From NCBI GenBank assembly GCA_023614405.1, contig CM042690.1:665392802-665456801 (forward strand): a stretch of DNA of 64,000 bases, read 5' to 3'. The notes below the pieces were generated by a model. The model was not told the origin of the DNA, ran no database searches, and saw only the letters and a list, made by a program, of their open reading frames with translations. Position 1 is the first letter of the stretch, and the number at the start of each line of letters is the position of its first letter. Position numbers and translations under genes: made by a program. Shown one piece after another: positions 57,377 to 64,000 of the stretch. The stretch comes from Avena insularis. Taxonomy: Eukaryota; Streptophyta; Magnoliopsida; Poales; Poaceae.

Positions 57377-60300
57377 TCACTGATCAAGAAACTCCAGACC
57401 AATAGCGTTTGGTGTCAACCCATGATTAGCCAAATATTCGTCATTGAAGAACTTACTTAGATGCCTCATCCCACTGTCACAGAGGATTGTCACAATTGTA
57501 TGTCCTGGACCTAAATCCCGGGCAACTCTCACAGCCCCAACACAATTCATGGCTGAAGAACTCCCAACAAATAGTCCATCCTTCCTCAACAGGAACCTGA
57601 ATCATGGTTCAAGTATACTGAGGTCAGAATGGTAGAAGTGTTTTCATGGTTCTGCTACCATGTTTAGTAAGATAGGACAATAAATGACAGCTGAGTTCCC
57701 ACCAATTATGACATGCAAGGCTTTGATATAAAAATATATAAGTCTGCCTACGGCTTCTAAAACCAGCTTAGGGGAGGGTGCAAGTTTTCCTTTGGCTTTT
57801 GTCTCACAACAAGTTACTTACCACGGATAACCTGATCAAGAGAAAAACATACCAGATGAGTCCTGTCTCCTTTGTTCTGAGAAGGAATTAATAGACCATC
57901 TTTTTTTCTCTTGTGACATTGTTAAAATCTTATGGAGGGATATATCTGTTATAGTACAGAGGTAAGTGGGCATTAGCTATGAAAATGTGGGTAGGCTATG
58001 GATAAGTAATTCTAAAAATGTTGTGACTAATATGATTACTGCTGCTGTTATGTGGGACAGAAACGATATGTATTTTGGCTGCTGTGTGTAGCCTGGCCTG
58101 CAGTTACTGTGGCTATGAGTGGCGAAGCTCCTCAAAAGATGGACACTGTTGTGCCCACAGAAGAACTCAGGCTACCTGGAACGCTGCATGCGTATGATGG
58201 AAGAGAGGATGAGGGAAGCCCCACCGCTGTCAAGTTGCTGAAGAAGAGAAAAACATCGAAGATGGTGGGGTCACGAACACTGGACATGATCAGCAGAAGA
58301 GTGATCTTTGGTCGCCAGTGAAGAAAAGGAGAGTGGCATGCGCACCTGATGCTCAACTGAGCTGTAACAGAAATAGTAGCAAACCTGTTGATGCTTTTGG
58401 CTGAGAAACCTGTGAGGCGTTACCCTGGGAACTTTATGCTGGTTGTTCAACACTGTAAAACGAATGTCATTTCGTTTTTCAATGAAAGATGGAATGGGGC
58501 AGGAACCGCCTATTGATCTAAAAAAAACTTCTTAGGGATTGAGGCTTCAACCAAAGTTTGAGAGGGAAGGTGTGTACTCAATTTTTTTGTTTTTTGGAGG
58601 GGGGTTGGGGAACTCAATAACCCAATAATAATGTCAAAAGGGATTCCAGTTGTAGGGAAATATTACAATACCAGTTCCATTTTTTATCAGTGAAAGGGAG
58701 ACTGCATTGAACAGTCCAACTTATGTGAAATGTCATAGACAAAATAACATATGCTCTAATCTACGATGTTAAATATCATTGCTCTCCTAGATACTAATAA
58801 TAACAGCTAAAAATCAATTTGAAGTATATACCTTGACATCTCGACAGCTTCTCTATCTGTTCCTCGGTAAGCTCCATCTAGTTCTGCCATCATAAAATTT
58901 GCTGTGACCCTGTTGATTCCAATTCCTTCAGTAACAGTGTCAAAGGGATTCTTAAGCCTTTTACCCTCAGCCTCCTCTTTTGTGTACATAACCCCTCTAG
59001 TAACCTTATTAAACAGACCAGATCCAGGTGGGTCCATTAAAAAGCATCGGACATTTCTGTTCTTTTCCTAAAAAAGGATATCAAAGCATTTAAAAGTTGT
59101 TGATCCAAGAGGAAAAGTAGGAAACATATAAAAGCAATAAAATAATAAGAAAACAAACCTTCAGATATCTTGACACTCCAGCAATCGTACCACCAGTACC
59201 AGCTGCAGCAACAAAGGCATGAAGGGTCCCTTTTGTTTGCTCCCATATCTCAGGACCAGTCCACTCGTAATGGGCTCGATAGTTTGCCAAATTCTCAAAT
59301 TGGTCAGCAAAGAAACCGCCCTTTGAACCAGAATCAGGACACAATTCTTTCCCATTGTGTGGCACTTCAGTATTGGCATATTCTGAACCATTAGTTTGTT
59401 TCGGGTGCAGCATTTCAACAGTGACATGTGCTGAACCATTAGTTTGCATTTTGTTCGTTTCACTTTGCGCTGATGCTATATTTGCTTCTAAAGCTCTTCG
59501 TCTTGCAATGTTGACAAAATGGTCTTTGTGAGTGATTGAAACAGGGCGCACTCGCTCCACGATTGCTCCAAGGGCCTCGATTATTTGAGACTGGAAAAAC
59601 AATTTTAAGCATAACTACATAGCACAGGAGCATAAGCAACAAATAGGTCTGTAAAACTACTGTGATTCTGTGATTACTTTGCAATATTCTTAAGATAAAT
59701 GCCCAATTGAAGCATCCATAGTAGATATGGGTCCCAACCAGGCCCAAAAAGGCCCACCCTCCATGAGCAGGGTTGAGCCTCGACCAGTACGATTAGCCCA
59801 GCCCTGAATCCCGAAATATTAATACATGGGAATAAAATTGTACTATGATCTGATCTGAACTAGTTTCGCTCATCATATAACAAGATAACTCAAATAGCAG
59901 TTCCGGATGCTGCACAGAAGAATGTTCTAATTTGTAATTAGTACAACAAGAATTACCGAACAGCATATAACTTCCCTACCTTCTCAACGGCAGCATCATC
60001 CGGAATAACAACATGGCACCTACAGCCATAAGCAGGAGCAACAGTGGCCAAGCTAATAGCCGTGCTTCCAGCACTCCCCTCTGTTACTACCCCACCACAG
60101 ACAAGAACCCCAGATTCCAGAGCCTAATATCAATAAAAGATGGACTGTCATGTGAAGTAAAAGAGAAGAGATGTTTATGCATCACAAATACTGTAGCAAG
60201 CAAAAAAAATTGAAAGACTGAATATATTAGCGAAGTATCGCATGACTCATCCACTGAAATATAAATAAAACAGTTAGATACAAGTATGGCAGGAAATATT

Positions 60301-61212
60301 TCAGAGTTATGGATTACTTATTTGCATTTCATGCCAATAAAAGTATGATTCAAATACTCTTTTCCTTAATACTTGAAAGTCAGAACTGAATGGTATTTTC
60401 CATGACCAGGATGCTTTCCAGAACATATATGATTGAGCATTTAGCAAGGTATTTTACATGCTTCATAATCATATACATATTATTTTTTTGGAAAGGAGCA
60501 TATATTAATATCACGAGATACCAATCATATACATATGAAAGCAAAATCTGAAAGTGAGGCCATGCTCTTGTACGGAAGAAACAGTATGTATGCTAGACCT
60601 ACACTAATTTTGTTAGTACCAGTAATCCTATTACAATATCCTTCATTAAGGAAGATGTTGCTACCTGAATGAACTTGACCTCAACAAATGACTAACAAGC
60701 ATGTAGCGGTGACCAACATTGCACGAACTGGTCAGGAACTTCTCACCACGAATTATATCTATTTCACAGTTATCCCCTTCTACATACTATGACTAAATTT
60801 ATTTCCACCGAATTGCACAAATTACCTCCTCAATGATCTTCACCGCCACACGATCCTTCACGCTGCCTCCCGGGTTCAGAAACTCGGCCTTCCCCAGAAT
60901 CTACAGCCCATTCGAACAACAAATCCAACACTTCAAAAACTTATTCGGACCAGCAAATCGGAGCCACTACACACAGAAATATCCCCACGCCTATACCTCG
61001 CAGCCTGTGGCGTCGGAGAGGCTGTTGATGCGGATGAGGGGTGTGTTGCCGATGGCCTGCATGAGGCCCTTCCGCCGCGTCCTCCTGCCGTTCCCACGGG
61101 TGGTGAGGGTCCATGGGAGCTTGGAGCCGCTCTTGCGGAGGAGGAGGTAGTAGGCGAACAGGGATATGGCGGCGGCCGCGGCGGCTGCTCCTGCCGCCGT
61201 CGCAGCCGCCAT
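57377..61212 (-). CDS. Cysteine-synthase-like PLP enzyme with N-terminal membrane segment (440 aa, six exons)
   Basis: Exons on the minus strand are 61212-60997, 60900-60826, 60123-59980, 59590-59159, 59067-58832 and 57596-57377. All introns are GT-AG. Four junctions are phase 0 and the last is phase 2; the total is 441 codons including TGA. It is a fold-type II PLP enzyme (OASS/CBS family). Gly-Asn-Thr-Pro-Leu-Ile is at residues 55-60. The Schiff-base Lys87 is in Gly-Gly-Ser-Val-Lys-Asp-Arg. The substrate loop Thr-Glu-Gly-Ser-Ala-Gly-Ser-Thr is at 111-118, and the PLP-phosphate loop Gly-Thr-Gly-Gly-Thr at 276-280. The end has Asp-Ser-Gly-Met-Arg-His-Leu-Ser-Lys. Residues 9-25 (Ala-rich then Ile-Ser-Leu-Phe-Ala-Tyr-Tyr-Leu) form a possible membrane anchor. 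Residues 186-232 are an extra loop with a 16-residue direct repeat. I associate it with the little-studied plant group of Arabidopsis At3g26115; the exact substrate is unknown. Confidence 0.9.
57800..58528 (+). mobile_element. 5'-truncated LINE in the last intron, antisense to the gene
   Basis: At about 57849-57940 the plus strand encodes the zinc-binding end domain of a LINE reverse transcriptase: Cys-Leu-Leu-Cys followed by His-Leu-Phe-Phe-Ser-Cys and Ile-Leu-Trp. A short region with stops follows, then a tail ending CCTATTGATCTAAAAAAA (poly(A) 58520-58527). The left edge is uncertain and I did not find target-site repeats. It makes intron 5 (57597-58831, 1235 bp) the longest of the gene. 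Confidence 0.7.
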
Positions 61213-61387
61213 CACGAAGTAGTCGAGGGGGAGGGAACCGGGCAGCGAACCCTTGGGCGGCGGAAGTTCAGACTTCGAAGGGACGAACAGACTCGGACGG
61301 GACTCGGATCAACCAGACTTCATCATCGTCGTCGTCGTCTCTCAGAGAGACAGAATTTTGACATTCAAAAAGGAGATAACCGCATAA

Positions 61388-61626
61388 GGGCACTTACCAT
61401 GGTTGATAAGACAGTCCTATCTTCATCATGATACGTAATCTTATATGACATTATTTTTTAGCCTTATCTTCAGCGACAGATATCTCGAAATACGTGGTGA
61501 GACATATCGTACTAAGAAATCATCTCTTAGCTAAGATAAGACAGGGGTCTTTTTTTTTCTCCTCTCTCCTCCAACTCAGCAATCATCATACGTGTTATTG
61601 CTAAGATAAGATCATTGTACGTGCCC
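61388..61626. mobile_element. Tourist-like (PIF/Harbinger) MITE, 239 bp
   Basis: The ends are imperfect inverted repeats: GGGCACTTACCATGG on the left, and on the right the complement of GGGCACGTACAATG. They are flanked by TAA duplications at 61385-61387 and 61627-61629. TAA duplications and GGGC-type ends are those of Tourist/PIF-Harbinger MITEs. The interior has a long inverted, AT-rich structure and no ORF. It lies 176 bp upstream of the cysteine-synthase-like start codon, so probably in or near its promoter. Confidence 0.8.
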
Positions 61627-61629
61627 TAA

Positions 61630-62089
61630 GAGGTTCTAGTTCTATGTCTTCACGTTGCTTCCTAACCTTTAAAATTGCATGTATAGATCCTAATTGTCTT
61701 AAGTGTGTCACGCGAGGTTCTAAACTGATTTGACCTCTTTGATATGTGCCATGTCGGCTTTGGGACCGGAGGCTTAATGGTCAGAGGCGAAAATTTGCAA
61801 ATAGCCGTGCCTGGTCAATTTTGTCTCATATCTCAGTTCCTTTCCTCTTCCCTCATATTGCATGACACTAGAGACAAGCTGGCGGCGGAGGTGTTGCTTC
61901 GGTGATGACCGGAGGCGATCGGCCAGCCGCGAGGGTGGAGCATGGCTGGATGGAGCCCGCGAGCAAGGAGTCGAAGCTGCGACAGTTGGCGATCCTCCTG
62001 CACGCTACAGTAAGCAAAACCTAACCCTAAATCTCCAAGTATGTCTGTGGTAGTGGTGGTACATTAGTAGCCCGAATCAGCCATATTTA
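61630..62089. other. Intergenic sequence between the MITE and the MULE fragment
   Basis: No supported gene. A 63-codon Arg-rich ORF (61862-62053) may be the 5' untranslated part of the Mutator-like element. No terminal inverted repeat is recognisable. Confidence 0.4.
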
Positions 62090-63003
62090 GGAGAAGTTGT
62101 TCACACTAGAGATCAATTATGCTAGATTTTTTGTGGATTTGGGTGGAAGAGCTATCTAGATGTTAAGAAGGCTCGGTTTGATGGATGTGAAGCAAACACA
62201 TGGTCTCCTTTGTAGCTCATTTATTTCATGCAGTAGCTAGGTTACTCTCAACCAGATAAATATAATATTTACTGGCTGCTTTCTAAAATGAATCTAGACA
62301 CAATGTTGCGGATTGTTGATTGTGATGCTGATACTTTGAGAATGGTTGATGTAGTTCCAATATTTTCGGATGTTTGTTGACCACAAAGATATGAATTTTG
62401 ATAGTGTATCTATGGATGATGTTGTCATTGCCATTCCCCTGATCTGTCTCCAGTGTTGAGCCCTACAACTGCTAGGAATAAGGGTAATGCAACATGCATG
62501 AGAAATACAGGTAGCAGTTGGCAAGATCAATGTAGGAAGCAACAATAGAATATTGGGCATGAGCTAAGAAGTAGGAGGAAGCTGGTTGTGGAAGAAGAAG
62601 CACGACATTGCATGGACAATAACTGTGACTTGGATGTTGACTGGGTTGACCCTGATAATGAAGTAGATGATGATGATTTATATGAAGAATGGGTGGATGA
62701 AAATTTTGAGGAAGTAAAGAAGAACAAAACTAGATGGGTGATGACAGTGACTATGATATTGATAATGATTTTGAAGAGATACAATATTCAGATGTTGAAC
62801 CTACTGATTTAGCATAGGAAGTTCAAGTAACTGACAAGCCATGACAATTTTTTTAAGGAGAAAGTAAAGTTGAAGAGGTGGAGGCTAGAGAACATGAAGC
62901 AAGTGGAATTTCACATTGGCATGGTGTTTCTATCGGTTATTGAACTCAGAGCTACAATACAAGAATTCATTGTACATCAAAGAGTGGGAGTGCATGATGG
63001 CTC
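62090..63003 (+). pseudogene. Mutator-like (MuDR) transposase N-terminal remnant
   Basis: Several frames give pieces of a MULE transposase N-terminus: Tyr-Ala-Arg-Phe-Phe-Val-Asp at about 62117, then Leu-Gly-Tyr-Ser-Gln-Pro-Asp and Ile-Tyr-Trp-Leu-Leu at about 62240. An Asp/Glu-rich segment follows at 62588-62730. Finally Phe-His-Ile-Gly-Met-Val-Phe-Leu-Ser-Val-Ile-Glu-Leu-Arg occurs near 62908, which matches the start of the MuDR DNA-binding domain. Frame changes and stops are frequent. The catalytic DDE part is missing because the sequence is cut near 63003 by an LTR element. Confidence 0.6.
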
Positions 63004-63008
63004 AGTGT

Positions 63009-63016
63009 CGGCGCCA
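63009..63016 (-). other. Partial primer-binding site of the LTR at the right end
   Basis: On the minus strand TTTTTCTGGCGCCG lies about 20 bases beyond the LTR. TGGCGCCG is the first 8 bases of the Asp-tRNA-type site used by Athila-lineage elements, but the following bases do not continue the match. The internal region appears to be deleted from this point. Confidence 0.5.
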
Positions 63017-63036
63017 GAAAAATGGTGGTGCGATGT

Positions 63037-64000
63037 TGATGTAGAGCTCGTTGGGAACCCCAAGAGGAAGGTATGATGAGCACAGCAGCAAGTTTCCTCA
63101 GTTATGAAACCAAGGTTTAATCGAACCAGTAGGAGCAAGGAAACACCACAAAGGTGTTGCTAGCTGAGCTTTGGCAGGGCGCACTACCGGTGCTAGTAGC
63201 AACGTGGAGACCTGCACAACACAACCACAAAACTTTGTCCCCAACTTACGATGAGGTTGTCAATCTCACCGTGTTTTGCGGAAAACAAAGAATTAAACGT
63301 ATCGAATGGAAAGAAGTAAAAGTTTGCAGAAAGTAAACACAAAGCAGTAAACAGTTTATAGATTGTATGTAAAAGACAAGGACTGGGATCCAAAGTTCAC
63401 TAGAGGTGGATCTCCTTAAGATAGATAACATGCTGGGTGAACAAATTACAGCAGGGCAATTGACAAACATCGAGAAAGCAATACATGCATATACTAATCA
63501 TCTTGACTCCTTTGAGACTTGATTGGGCATTACAACATTATACATAGACCGCCATCCAACTACATCTATGACTAATAATCCACCTTCAGGTTATCATCCG
63601 AACCCCCTTCAGTATTAAGTTGCAAGCAACAGATTATTTCTTTACGAACTGCGTGTAAAGTAAACAATATGATTGCTCTATGAACAAAGGATTTTTGTTT
63701 TCAACCTAGTAGCAACAACACATCTAGTACCTTAGAGATTTCTGTTACTTCCCCAGATTACCAGAGGCATGAACCCACTATCGAGCATAAATACTAACTC
63801 TTGGAGTTGCTAGGATCTACTTGGCCAAGATAGCTACTAACAACGAAAAGCATGCAAGATCACAAATAACAAAGACATGATAAAATCAATAATCAATTTA
63901 AAATAGCATCTCAGTATCCATCGGATCCCCGCAAACACAACATGCAGAATTAGAAATAGATGATCTTGATCATGAGCGGAGCTCACAAGATCTAGACATG
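63037..64000 (-). repeat. Cereal Athila-type LTR, minus strand, running off the window
   Basis: It begins TGATGTAGAGCTCGTTGGG on the plus strand, a start that I know from abundant cereal LTRs. It continues with blocks such as CCTGCACAACACAACCAC and AACAAATTACAG, and it reaches the window end without the opposite terminus. Because the partial primer site is on its left, it is the 5' LTR of a minus-strand element whose body is missing. ORFs inside it are chance. Confidence 0.7.

Noticed and set aside
1..64000. tRNA or rRNA genes
   Set aside because: No cloverleaf with A- and B-box consensus and no rRNA sequence was recognised. The tRNA-like matches seen are retrotransposon primer-binding sites.

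Overview
The window is a piece of a grass nuclear genome. It most likely comes from the Pooideae (oat, ryegrass or wheat relatives), an inference from cereal-type LTR families and the strong 5' GC gradient in one gene. There is no bacterial, organellar or viral gene organisation. Roughly 1-42.6 kb is a nest of transposable elements. Roughly 42.6-61.2 kb is a gene island with three convincing genes. The last 2.4 kb is transposon debris again.

Transposon nest. I use local names. Element O is a Tat-type Ty3/gypsy retrotransposon on the minus strand: 5' LTR about 40391-41274, gag, protease and part of RT at 36428-40378, and the rest of pol at about 6780-9786. It is split inside RT by element D, a plus-strand Tekay-like chromovirus at 9787-36427 with 4.8-kb LTRs, a 4/5 matching target-site duplication, and a decayed gag-pro-pol with chromodomain. 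D's internal region carries element E (16036-25342), an Athila-like element with 1457-bp LTRs and a perfect GAAAC duplication. E encodes gag, a protease and an Athila-type ORF but no RT, RNase H or integrase. D's 5' LTR also carries a solo LTR of element F (13611-15006, AGGTT duplication). Positions 1-2600 repeat part of the D LTR with an F LTR at exactly the same site (2601-4000), but there F continues into internal sequence. This implies a segmental duplication.

The most unusual structure is a 103-bp tandem repeat inside E (20237-20815). Each unit carries a hairpin whose two arms change together between units. A related hairpin lies in E's LTR.

Gene island. (1) 46901-47764 (+) encodes a single-C2H2 zinc-finger repressor of the GIS/ZFP8 type, with a long leader holding simple repeats and an upstream ORF. 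(2) 54677-56725 (+) is an intronless plastid PPR-SMR gene orthologous to maize ATP4 / Arabidopsis SVR7. (3) 57377-61212 (-) is a six-exon gene for a PLP-dependent cysteine-synthase-like enzyme with an N-terminal membrane segment, reconstructed here with GT-AG junctions. Genes 2 and 3 converge tail to tail. Gene 3 carries a LINE remnant in its last intron and a Tourist-like MITE 176 bp upstream of its start codon. The genes show no shared pathway, although ATP4 serves the chloroplast ATP synthase.

Right end. 62090-63003 is a decayed Mutator-like transposase fragment. It abuts a minus-strand LTR with a partial primer-binding site (63037 to the window end).
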